Shown: positions 14,488-21,061 of the stretch, piece after piece
How the letters are laid out: every line of letters begins with the position of its first letter
Position numbering within the stretch: the stretch's first letter is position 1
Assembly: GCA_017542425.1 (NCBI GenBank)
Contig: JAFXXH010000024.1
Span: 1-34,580 of the forward strand
Origin: Oscillospiraceae bacterium
GTDB lineage: Bacteria; Bacillota; Clostridia; Oscillospirales; Oscillospiraceae
Direction: 5' to 3'
Length of the DNA stretch: 34,580 nucleotides
Made by a program: the position numbers and the translations under genes
The notes under the pieces: generated by a model
What the model was told of the DNA's origin: nothing
Databases searched by the model: none
Seen by the model: the letters and a program-made list of their open reading frames with translations, nothing else

Positions 14488-16002
14488 TCATCGGTTGCCG
14501 ATCTCCCGGCTGCGGTACTGAATGGCCTCCGCCAGGTGCTGGGGCTGGATGTCGGCGCACGCGTCCAGGTCGGCCACGGTCCGGGCCACCCGGAGGATGC
14601 GGTCATAGCTCCGGGCGGTGAGGCCCATGCGCTCGAAGGCGGCGCGCATCAGCGCCTCGCCCTCGGGGCTGAGGGCGCAGAAGTCCCGCAGCTCCCGGGG
14701 GCCCATGACGGCGTTGCAGGCGGCCCGGCCCCGCAGACGGCGGCGCTGGAGCGCCCTGGCCGCGTCCGCCCGGGCTTTGATGGCGGCGGAGGGCTCCCCG
14801 TCCGGGCGGCCTTTCAGCGCGTCGAAGTCCAGGGCGGGCACCTCCACGATGATGTCGATGCGGTCCAGCAGCGGGCCGGAGATGCGGCCCAGATATTGCC
14901 GCACGCTCCGCTCCGAGCAGCTGCAGCGCCCGGAGGGGTGGCCGTACCAGCCGCACTTGCAGGGGTTCATGGCGCAGACCAGCATGAAGCGGCTGGGGAA
15001 GGTGTAGCTCCCGCTGGCCCGGGAGACGGTGACGCGCCCGTCCTCCAGCGGCTGGCGCAGCACCTCCAGCGTCTCCCGGGAAAACTCCGGCAGCTCGTCC
15101 AGAAACAGCACGCCGTTGTGGGCCAGGCTGATCTCCCCCGGCCGGGGGATGCTCCCGCCCCCGGCCAGGGCCACGGGGGAGACCGTGTGGTGGGGGCTGC
15201 GGAAGGGACGCTGGATCACCACCGGGCAGTCCGGGCCGGTGTGCCCGGCGACGGAGTGGATCTCCGTGGCCTCCAGCATCTCCTCCCGGCTCATGTCCGG
15301 CAAAATGCCGGGCAGCCGCTTGGCCAGCATACTTTTCCCCGCCCCCGGCGGCCCCACCAGCAGGATGTTATGGCCCCCGGCGGCGGCCACCTCCAGGGCG
15401 CGCTTCACGCTCTCCTGGGCCTTCACGTCCGCGAAGTCCGGCACGGCTTGGCGCAGCCCGTCCAGTTCCGGGGCCCTGGCCCGGGGGAGGCTCCGCTCCC
15501 CCCGCAGGCACTCCACCAGCTCCTGCACATGGCCCACGGCATAGACCTCCAGATCCTCGGCAAAGGCGGCCTCCGCCGCGTTTTCCGCCGGGACGAAGAG
15601 GCGGCGCAGCCCCCGCCGGGCGGCGGCCAGGGCCATGGGCAAAGCGCCCCGCACAGGGCGCAGCTCCCCGGTCAGGCCCAGCTCGCCCAGAAAGGCGGCG
15701 TCCTGGGGCAGGGGCCGCAGCGCGCCGCAGCAGACCAGGATGCCCAGCAGGATGGGCAGGTCGTAGAGCGTCCCGTTCTTTTTCGTGTCCGCCGGGGCCA
15801 GGTTGACCGTGAGGCGGGTGGCGGGGAAGTGCAGGCCCAGGCAGCGGATGGCCGCCCGGACCCGCTCCCGGGCCTCCTTCACGGCGGCGTCCGGCAGCCC
15901 CACCACGTCAAAGTGGGGCAGACCGTTGCTGAGCGAGCACTCCACCCGCACCGGGTAGCCCCCGATGCCCTGCAGGCCCATGGACCGGACCGTCGTCACC
16001 AC
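14488..16002 (-). CDS. comM: YifB/ComM-family magnesium chelatase-like AAA+ ATPase
   Basis: 504 aa, normal for the family. The N-terminal Lon-protease-like domain (SMGLQGIGGYPVRVECSLS to about 170) precedes the AAA+ Mg-chelatase domain with Walker A GPPGAGKS at 217-224, Walker B VLFLDE at 298-303, and a Cys-rich NPCKCGWYGHPSGRCSC segment. The C-terminal Mg-chelatase subdomain follows. ComM proteins act as helicases that extend heteroduplex during natural transformation. The start is a GTG at 16002, chosen for AAAGGAGAG 8 nt upstream and the full family N-terminus; a longer frame to 16365 has no such support. It follows the CAP/LRR gene by 16 bp. Confidence 0.94.
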   Translation of the reverse strand: MVTTVRSMGLQGIGGYPVRVECSLSNGLPHFDVVGLPDAAVKEARERVRAAIRCLGLHFPATRLTVNLAPADTKKNGTLYDLPILLGILVCCGALRPLPQDAAFLGELGLTGELRPVRGALPMALAAARRGLRRLFVPAENAAEAAFAEDLEVYAVGHVQELVECLRGERSLPRARAPELDGLRQAVPDFADVKAQESVKRALEVAAAGGHNILLVGPPGAGKSMLAKRLPGILPDMSREEMLEATEIHSVAGHTGPDCPVVIQRPFRSPHHTVSPVALAGGGSIPRPGEISLAHNGVLFLDELPEFSRETLEVLRQPLEDGRVTVSRASGSYTFPSRFMLVCAMNPCKCGWYGHPSGRCSCSERSVRQYLGRISGPLLDRIDIIVEVPALDFDALKGRPDGEPSAAIKARADAARALQRRRLRGRAACNAVMGPRELRDFCALSPEGEALMRAAFERMGLTARSYDRILRVARTVADLDACADIQPQHLAEAIQYRSREIGNR

Positions 16003-16018
16003 AGCGGCGTCTCTCCTT

Positions 16019-17800
16019 TCAGCGTGTCCACAGCGTCTCCGTCTCCGCCGTGGGGGCGTAATTTGCGTCCAGCCGATAAAGCCGCACCGTGGCGGTCCGG
16101 GCCGTGCCGGGCAGCACATAGTCGGCCGCCTCCGTACCGCTGACCGGCAGCGCGGCCAGGAGCTGTCCCCCGGCGGAGTAGGCCGCCAGCAGGAAGCGCC
16201 CGCCGGTGAAGTCGTCCGCCAGCGTGATCTCAATCGCGTCCGGGGCGGCCTGGACCTGCCGGAAGGGCAGCGGGCGGACCGCCGCGTCGGTGTGCATCTG
16301 CCCGCTTTGCAGCTGCGCGTACAGCCGCGTCTCCGGGCGGCACCAGACGGTGCAGTCGTCGGCATAGAAGGTATAGGACCCGGCCCGGACGGCGGGGGAA
16401 TAGAGATAGACCTGCTCCAGATGCTTCGCCATGGCGAACGCGGCGTCGTCCAGCGCCGTCACAGTGTCCGGGACCGTATAGGAGCTGGCGCTTGCGGCGG
16501 CGGGGTAGTGGCGCAGCACCGTCTGATTCCAATTGTACAGCGCCCCGTCCACGGCGCAGCAGACTTCGTTTCCCTCCTCCACCTGGAAGGCGCTGATGCC
16601 GGAGCAGTAGGAGAAGACAAAGTTGCCCATCTGGATGAGGGAGGCGGGGAGGCTGACCGTGCCGCGCAGGCCGCTGAAATAGAAGGCCTGTTCGCCGATG
16701 CGTTTCAGTCCGGCGGGGAACGTGATCTCCGGCAGGGCGCAAGCGGAAAAGGCCCGCTCCCCGATCTCCTCCAGGCCCTCCGGCAGCGTGACGGAGGACA
16801 GATATTGGTTGGCGAACAGGTCCGGCCCCAGCGCCACCACGGGGAAGCCCGCGATGGTCTCGGGCACCGTGACGGCGGGGCGGTCGGTGCGGGAGGAGGT
16901 GCCCAGCCAGGCCGTGATCGTGGCCTGGCCGTCCGTGACCTGGGCCGTGAAGTCGCCCTCGGTGTAGGTCCCGTCGCGGTTTTCCACGATCTCCAGCTCG
17001 AAGCTTGTGCTCAGGCCCGCGCAGGACACGGGGATCTGCACCGTGCCCAGGCCGGACGTGTCCGCCCCCGGACACAGTTCGTCGCTCAGGGGCAGCCAGC
17101 AGTCCCCGTGCTGGACACAGTGCAGGCAGACCGCCGCGCCCAGGGACGCGATGGCTTTGCCCTGGCCCAGTCGGAAGCCTGCAGAACCGGGCACGATGGT
17201 AATGCCGTCATAGGCGCAGTCAAACCCGGTGCAGAAGAGCTGCTCCCAGTAGTCGAGCCGGTAGGCCATGCCGCCGTGGACCAGGGAGCCGAACAGGATG
17301 TTGGCCCGGTGGCCGGGACTGTTCATCCAGGCCGTCACCACCTCCTCCGGGCTGGTCTGGCCCCAGGCGATGTTCTCCGCCCCGGCGGCGCGGTTGTCCA
17401 GACCGAAATCGTCCAGCACCGTGAAACACGATCTGCCGTCCGGGCGGACGTGGTCCATCACCAGGGGCAGCTCCTCCACCCGCACAGTGGCCGCCTGTTG
17501 CAGGGTGGAAAAGGTGCTGAGGGGGGCAAGCCCCGCGGCCACGCGCTGGGCGTTGGTCAGGCGCAGCACCTCCCAGGCGTAGGCCTCGCAGTCGTCGGCC
17601 AGCGCCGCCGGGGGCGCGGCCTGCGCGGTCACGTGCTGGGCGTCGGTCAGCCGCAGCAGCTCCCCATCCCCGGCGCCGCAGTCCCCCAGCGCCGCCGGGG
17701 GCACGGCCTCCGCCGCCAGGGCGGGCGGGGCAATGCCGGGGAGCAGGGCAAAGGCCAGGAAACACACAGCCAGGAGCAGGGAAAATCGCGTGGTGCGCAT
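16019..17800 (-). CDS. secreted CAP-domain protein with BspA-like leucine-rich repeats
   Basis: 593 aa. A cleavable signal peptide (1 to about 30, ending PPALAAEA) precedes a CAP/SCP domain at about 75-195, recognised by the pattern LRLTNAQRVAAGLAPL, MDHVRPDGRSCF, AAGAENIAWG and WMNSPGHRANIL. A mid-section of about 160 residues has Cys-His pairs (CLHCVQHGDCW). BspA-type leucine-rich repeats (VALGPDLFANQYLSSVTLPEGLEEIGERAF and similar) run from about 350 to 500. An internal duplication at 33-90 repeats PPAAL..LRLT-AQ before the CAP core. It is probably surface-exposed or secreted. The start at 17800 has GGAGGG upstream; a longer frame to 18124 crosses a promoter. comM follows at 16 bp. Confidence 0.88.
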   Translation of the reverse strand: MRTTRFSLLLAVCFLAFALLPGIAPPALAAEAVPPAALGDCGAGDGELLRLTDAQHVTAQAAPPAALADDCEAYAWEVLRLTNAQRVAAGLAPLSTFSTLQQAATVRVEELPLVMDHVRPDGRSCFTVLDDFGLDNRAAGAENIAWGQTSPEEVVTAWMNSPGHRANILFGSLVHGGMAYRLDYWEQLFCTGFDCAYDGITIVPGSAGFRLGQGKAIASLGAAVCLHCVQHGDCWLPLSDELCPGADTSGLGTVQIPVSCAGLSTSFELEIVENRDGTYTEGDFTAQVTDGQATITAWLGTSSRTDRPAVTVPETIAGFPVVALGPDLFANQYLSSVTLPEGLEEIGERAFSACALPEITFPAGLKRIGEQAFYFSGLRGTVSLPASLIQMGNFVFSYCSGISAFQVEEGNEVCCAVDGALYNWNQTVLRHYPAAASASSYTVPDTVTALDDAAFAMAKHLEQVYLYSPAVRAGSYTFYADDCTVWCRPETRLYAQLQSGQMHTDAAVRPLPFRQVQAAPDAIEITLADDFTGGRFLLAAYSAGGQLLAALPVSGTEAADYVLPGTARTATVRLYRLDANYAPTAETETLWTR

Positions 17801-17852
17801 GAAAATCCCTCCATTCCCGCCCCGTCGGGCGGTGATTTGGTGTAGATACCTT

Positions 17853-17881
17853 ATCATAACAAATTGCCCTCGCTTTCGCAA
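17853..17881 (-). promoter_or_regulatory. promoter of CAP/comM/thiI unit
   Basis: On the minus strand, -35 TTGCGA (17876-17881), 17-bp spacer, -10 TATGAT (17853-17858). An inverted repeat (17864-17887, arms TTGCCCT/AGGGCAA) spans the spacer and -35 box and could be an operator. Confidence 0.65.
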
Positions 17882-17911
17882 GGGCAATGTACGGGCGCAG
17901 GGGAAGACGGC

Positions 17912-17940
17912 TTGACAAATCCACTCGGATTTCATAAATA
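17912..17940 (+). promoter_or_regulatory. promoter of candidate type I toxin mRNA
   Basis: -35 TTGACA (17912-17917), 17-bp spacer, -10 TAAATA (17935-17940). The predicted start near 17947 would put a stable hairpin (CCCGGA/TCCGGG, 17948-17963) at the very 5' end of the RNA, a feature that often protects toxin messages. Confidence 0.7.
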
Positions 17941-18041
17941 CGGGCAGCCCGGAACGCTCCGGGTTACCCGTAAAGGGGCAGAGGACACCCATACAAGGGC
18001 GAAAGTGGCTGGCTATCATCTCCGAAGGGAGGTGATGACTT

Positions 18042-18128
18042 ATGCGGATTGCATTCCATGTGGGGCCGTATACGGTAACCATTGTGGTGAGACGGACGCA
18101 TAAGAAAAACCGCCACTCGGCCAAGTGA
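18042..18128 (+). CDS. 28-aa peptide, candidate type I toxin
   Basis: ATG at 18042 follows GGGAGGTGATG, close to a full match to the 16S rRNA 3' tail. The peptide has a hydrophobic stretch (IAFHVGPYTVTIVV, residues 3-16) and a basic tail (RRTHKKNRHSAK). The tail codons lie in the terminator stem. The bases TCATCTCC (18016-18023) can pair with GGTGATGA (18031-18038), 7 of 8 positions, with a 7-nt loop, which would hide the ribosome site. A convergent promoter for an RNA of about 100 nt overlaps the 3' end. This combination matches type I toxin-antitoxin loci such as txpA/ratA of Bacillus in layout; sequence homology is not claimed. It could alternatively be a leader peptide. Confidence 0.55.
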   Translation: MRIAFHVGPYTVTIVVRRTHKKNRHSAK

Positions 18129-18136
18129 CGGTTTTT
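18105..18136. terminator. bidirectional terminator shared by toxin mRNA and antisense RNA
   Basis: A 16-bp imperfect stem, 5' arm AAAAACCGCCACTCGG (18105-18120) and 3' arm CCAAGTGACGGTTTTT (18121-18136), has A and T runs at both outer ends, so it can stop transcripts on both strands. Confidence 0.85.
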
Positions 18137-18200
18137 CCGGGCTGAATCAGGCCCATACGATTACCTGAAACAAAGCCAGCCGCTTGTCGCGGTGCCCTCT
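18105..18200 (-). ncRNA. putative antisense RNA of the type I locus
   Basis: A minus-strand promoter at 18207-18234 predicts a start near 18200, and the T-run at 18109-18105 predicts the end, giving about 96 nt. The RNA would fold into three stem-loops: CCGC/GCGG (about 18181-18193), GGGCC/AGCCC-like (18139-18154) and the terminator. It has no start codon with a ribosome site. About 30 nt are complementary to the 3' end of the toxin message. Confidence 0.5.
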
Positions 18201-18206
18201 GTTTTT

Positions 18207-18234
18207 ATTATACCCGTTTCCAAACAAAAGTCAA
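18207..18234 (-). promoter_or_regulatory. promoter of putative antisense RNA
   Basis: On the minus strand, -35 TTGACT (18229-18234), 16-bp spacer, -10 TATAAT (18207-18212). No protein gene begins downstream before the terminator at 18105, so it appears to serve a short RNA. Confidence 0.7.
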
Positions 18235-18270
18235 GCGAAGAATCCGAATGCCCCATGCGGTGCAGCGCGC

Positions 18271-20040
18271 TTACGCCTCCTCCGCCGTGACGGCGATGTG
18301 CAGCTCGTCCAGCTGGGCCTGGGTGACGGCGCTGGGGGCGTCCATCATCAGGTCCTGGGCGTTCTTGTTCATCGGGAAGGGGATCACTTCCCGGATGGTG
18401 TCCACCCCGGCCAGCAGCATGACCATCCGGTCCACGCCGGGGGCCACGCCCGCGTGGGGGGGCGCGCCGTAGCAGAAGGCGTTGTACATGGCCGGGAATT
18501 TGGCGCGCACGTCGTCCTCGCCCAGGCCCACGAACTCAAAGGCCTTGACCATGATCTCCGGGTCGTGGTTGCGCACCGCGCCGGAGGACAGCTCCACGCC
18601 GTTGCAGACGATGTCGTACTGGTCGGCGGTGATGCTGAGGGGGTCGAGCTCGCCCCGCTCGGCTTTCAGCAGCGTGTCCAGCCCGCCCTTGGGCATGGAG
18701 AAGGGGTTGTGGCAGAACTCCAGCTGGCCGCTCTCCTCCCCGATCTCGTACATGGGGAAGTCCACGATCCAGCAAAATTCATAGCGTTCCCGGTCCATGT
18801 GGCCCGGAACGGCCGCGCCGAACTGCTTGATGGCCACGCCGGCGGCCTTCTGGGCCTGGCTCAGCTTGCCGGGGCAGAGTACCACCAGAGTGTCAGGCCC
18901 CAGGTCCAGCGCCTCGGTGAAGCTTTGCGGCTCGATGAACTTGGCCACGCCGCCGGCGATATGGCCCTGGGCGTCGGTCTTGCACCAGTAAAGCTTACTT
19001 CCGGCTACCACTTCGCAGTCGGCCAGCAGCTTTTCGATCTGCTTGCGGGTCAGGGCGCAGCCGGAGACGGGAACGGCCTTGATCTGCTGGCCCTGGAAGG
19101 GGGCGAATTCGGTGTCGGCAAAGAGGGCCGTCACGTCCCGGGCCCGCAGGTCGATGCGCAGGTCGGGCTTGTCCGTGCCGTAGGTCTCCAGCGCGTCCCG
19201 GTAGGCGATGCGCCGGAAGGGGGGCTGGCTGGCCACATGGTAGGTACCGAAGCGGGCGAAGATGGGGGGCAGCACCGCCTCCAGCACGGCGAACACGTCC
19301 TCCTGGCTGGCAAAGGCCATCTCCATGTCCAGCTGATAGAACTCGCCGGGGCTGCGGTCGCCCCGGGCGTCCTCGTCCCGGAAGCAGGGGGCGATCTGGA
19401 AATAGCGGTCGAAGCCCGCAGTCATCAAAAGCTGCTTGAACTGCTGGGGCGCCTGGGGCAGGGCGTAGAACTTGCCGGGGTGCTTGCGGGCGGGCACCAG
19501 ATAGTCCCTGGCCCCCTCCGGGGAGGAGACGGTCAGGATGGGGGTGGTGATCTCCAGGAAGCCCTGCTCGGTCATGGCCTGGCGCAGCGCCGCCACCACC
19601 TGGCAGCGGAGGACGATCTTGTCCCGCACCGCCGGGTTGCGCAGGTCCAGATAGCGGTATTTCAGCCGGGCGCTCTCGTCGGCCTCCCGGCTGCGGTTGA
19701 TCTCGAAGGGCAGCTCGTTGTAGCGGCAGCGGCCCAGCAGCTCGAAGGACTCCAGTACCACTTCGATGTCACCGGTCTCCTGCTTGGGGTTCCGGCTGCT
19801 CCGGGCGCGGACCGTGCCCTCGGCGGCGATGGTGGACTCCTTGTTCAGGGCCTTGAGGGCGGCGATGAGGGCGGCGTCCTCGGTGACCAGCTGGGTGGTG
19901 CCGTAAAAGTCCCGCAGGACCACGAAAGCCAGGCTGCCGCCCACCAACCGCAGGTTCTCCATCCAGCCGCAGAGCCGGACGCGGGTCCCCACGTCGGCCA
20001 GCCGCAGCGCGCCGCAGGTATGGGTTCGATTTTGGGTCAT
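18271..20040 (-). CDS. aspS: aspartate--tRNA ligase
   Basis: 589 aa. Class II synthetase that charges tRNA-Asp. The N-terminal OB-fold anticodon domain (CGALRLADVGTRVRLCGWMENLR) is followed by the catalytic core: FYALPQAPQQFKQ, motif 2 PCFRDEDARGDR, the bacterial GAD insert in the middle, CWIVDFPMYE, and motif 3 PGVDRMVMLLAG near the C-terminus. The usual QSPQ loop reads QAPQ here, and motif 2 continues GDRSPGEFYQLDMEM; both look like subgroup variation. The start at 20040 (MTQNRTH) has AAAGGAGC 10 nt upstream; longer frames add repeat-derived sequence. It is normally next to hisS, but here a RAYT gene and a repeat block separate the two. Confidence 0.96.
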   Translation of the reverse strand: MTQNRTHTCGALRLADVGTRVRLCGWMENLRLVGGSLAFVVLRDFYGTTQLVTEDAALIAALKALNKESTIAAEGTVRARSSRNPKQETGDIEVVLESFELLGRCRYNELPFEINRSREADESARLKYRYLDLRNPAVRDKIVLRCQVVAALRQAMTEQGFLEITTPILTVSSPEGARDYLVPARKHPGKFYALPQAPQQFKQLLMTAGFDRYFQIAPCFRDEDARGDRSPGEFYQLDMEMAFASQEDVFAVLEAVLPPIFARFGTYHVASQPPFRRIAYRDALETYGTDKPDLRIDLRARDVTALFADTEFAPFQGQQIKAVPVSGCALTRKQIEKLLADCEVVAGSKLYWCKTDAQGHIAGGVAKFIEPQSFTEALDLGPDTLVVLCPGKLSQAQKAAGVAIKQFGAAVPGHMDRERYEFCWIVDFPMYEIGEESGQLEFCHNPFSMPKGGLDTLLKAERGELDPLSITADQYDIVCNGVELSSGAVRNHDPEIMVKAFEFVGLGEDDVRAKFPAMYNAFCYGAPPHAGVAPGVDRMVMLLAGVDTIREVIPFPMNKNAQDLMMDAPSAVTQAQLDELHIAVTAEEA

Positions 20041-20233
20041 GGTTTTGTTGCTCCTTTGTCTAGTTGATGGGGTCATAATAATCTGTGTGTTCGGGTAGGG
20101 AACGCCGTCCTCGGCGTTCCGCACGCGGAAGGTGTTCGCGTCGCAGGGTCGTTTTTCGTTGACTCAAGGTGTTTTCGATGCGTTGCCGCGTTCCGGTATC
20201 CCTTTCGATGCGTTGCCCGCTTCGCACCCCTTT

Positions 20234-20261
20234 GTAGGGAAGGGGCTTGCCCCTTCCGCAC
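20234..20261 (+). repeat. palindromic repeat, GGAAGGGGC family
   Basis: GTAG followed by GGAAGGGGCTTGCCCCTTCC and GCAC; 28 bp identical to the copy at 20756-20783 inside the RAYT gene, and similarity continues about 40 bp further (TTCGT..CCGCG..CCGAATC). Confidence 0.9.
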
Positions 20262-20344
20262 GTTCGTCCCGCGCATGGTTCCGAATCAAACGCGACGGAC
20301 CGGGACGGGCGCGACGTGGGGAACGGCGGCTTTGACGGGGGTTC

Positions 20345-20368
20345 GGAAGGGGCAAGCCCCTTCCCTAC
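20345..20368 (-). repeat. palindromic repeat, GGAAGGGGC family
   Basis: GGAAGGGGCAAGCCCCTTCC followed by CTAC, in opposite orientation to the copy at 20234-20261. Confidence 0.9.
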
Positions 20369-20502
20369 ATGGAGCGTGTTTGCGTCGCGGGATGGTTTTT
20401 CGTTGACGTGAGGTGTTCTTCGGTGCGCTGCCGCGTTCCGGTATCCTTTTCGACGCGCTGCCGCGTTCCGGTACACGGAACGTGTTCGCATTGCGCCTTT
20501 GG

Positions 20503-21057
20503 CTAATCGCAATAATAGGGGTCGTCCGCCCATTTGGCTGGGTTGTCGTCGATGTATTGCCAGTGCTGCAAATAGTCCCGCTCGTCACGGATGATGTGGT
20601 CGTGGAAGGAGGATTGGAACAGGACGCGCCCGGGTCTTTGTTCCCGCTGGTTGGCGATCCTTGTTGTCAGAGATTTGCACGCGCCGATCACTTGTGACAG
20701 GCTGACGCCCGCTCTCGTCCGCTCCGCAAGCCCGGACTCCGCATCTTTCCCCCTTGTAGGGAAGGGGCTTGCCCCTTCCGCACTTTCGTATTCCGCGTTC
20801 CTCCGAATCGAAAGCAACAGGTGGAAGTGCGTGGGCATGATCACATAGTGGTCGATGGTGACATTGGGGTAACGGTTGGGAAGGTGACGGATTTGTTCGT
20901 CAAGAACTAGGCCGATTTGTGACAATTCGATTTGGGCGGTGGTCACGCGGGAGAGAGTGGGACGCTTGTCCGCAGTGCATACCGTGATGAAATACGCCTG
21001 ATTTTGGCTGTAATCATATCCACGCAAACGCGGGTGTTTCCGTTTCGCCAGCTCCAT
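20503..21057 (-). CDS. REP-associated tyrosine transposase (RAYT, Y1 HUH family)
   Basis: 184 aa. The family is related to IS200/IS605 TnpA and is linked to spread of palindromic REP elements. Visible features are the N-terminal RKHPRLRGYDYSQNQAYFIT, the metal-binding HUH motif in IMPTHFHLLLS (His77 and His79), and the C-terminal DYLQHWQYIDDNPAKW, where Tyr162 or Tyr168 is the nucleophile. Residues about 91-104 (SAEGASPFPTRGKD) are encoded by an in-frame copy of the GGAAGGGGC palindrome, between the HUH motif and the C-terminal helix. The start at 21057 lies 4 bp after the hisS stop, with GAGGGG adjacent, so translation may be coupled to hisS. Activity is possible because the motifs are intact. 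Confidence 0.87.
   Translation of the reverse strand: MELAKRKHPRLRGYDYSQNQAYFITVCTADKRPTLSRVTTAQIELSQIGLVLDEQIRHLPNRYPNVTIDHYVIMPTHFHLLLSIRRNAEYESAEGASPFPTRGKDAESGLAERTRAGVSLSQVIGACKSLTTRIANQREQRPGRVLFQSSFHDHIIRDERDYLQHWQYIDDNPAKWADDPYYCD
20756..20783 (+). repeat. REP-like palindrome inside the RAYT coding sequence
   Basis: 28 bp identical to 20234-20261. The unit does not break the reading frame and encodes SAEGASPFPTR-type residues of the transposase. Confidence 0.88.
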
Positions 21058-21061
21058 CCCC

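Larger units (their letters stand above)
20041..20502. repeat. repeat block between aspS and RAYT gene
   Basis: No gene is seen. The block holds a GTAGGGAACGCCG hairpin (20095-20120), a direct-repeat pair of about 90 bp with high identity by eye (20132-20220 and 20376-20470), and two GGAAGGGGC palindromes (20234-20261 and 20345-20368). A third partial repeat start lies at about 20474-20497. Open frames here only translate the repeats. Confidence 0.85.

Noticed and set aside
18042..18128. Attenuator leader peptide for a downstream gene
   Set aside because: No plus-strand gene follows; aspS lies on the opposite strand, and the peptide has no run of a single amino acid. Kept as a candidate type I toxin.
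20132..20470. CRISPR array
   Set aside because: Only two to three long imperfect repeats, uneven spacing, and no cas genes.
20060..20533. Arg-rich minus-strand frames between aspS and RAYT
   Set aside because: They translate tandem repeats and palindromes, with no ribosome site or known domain.
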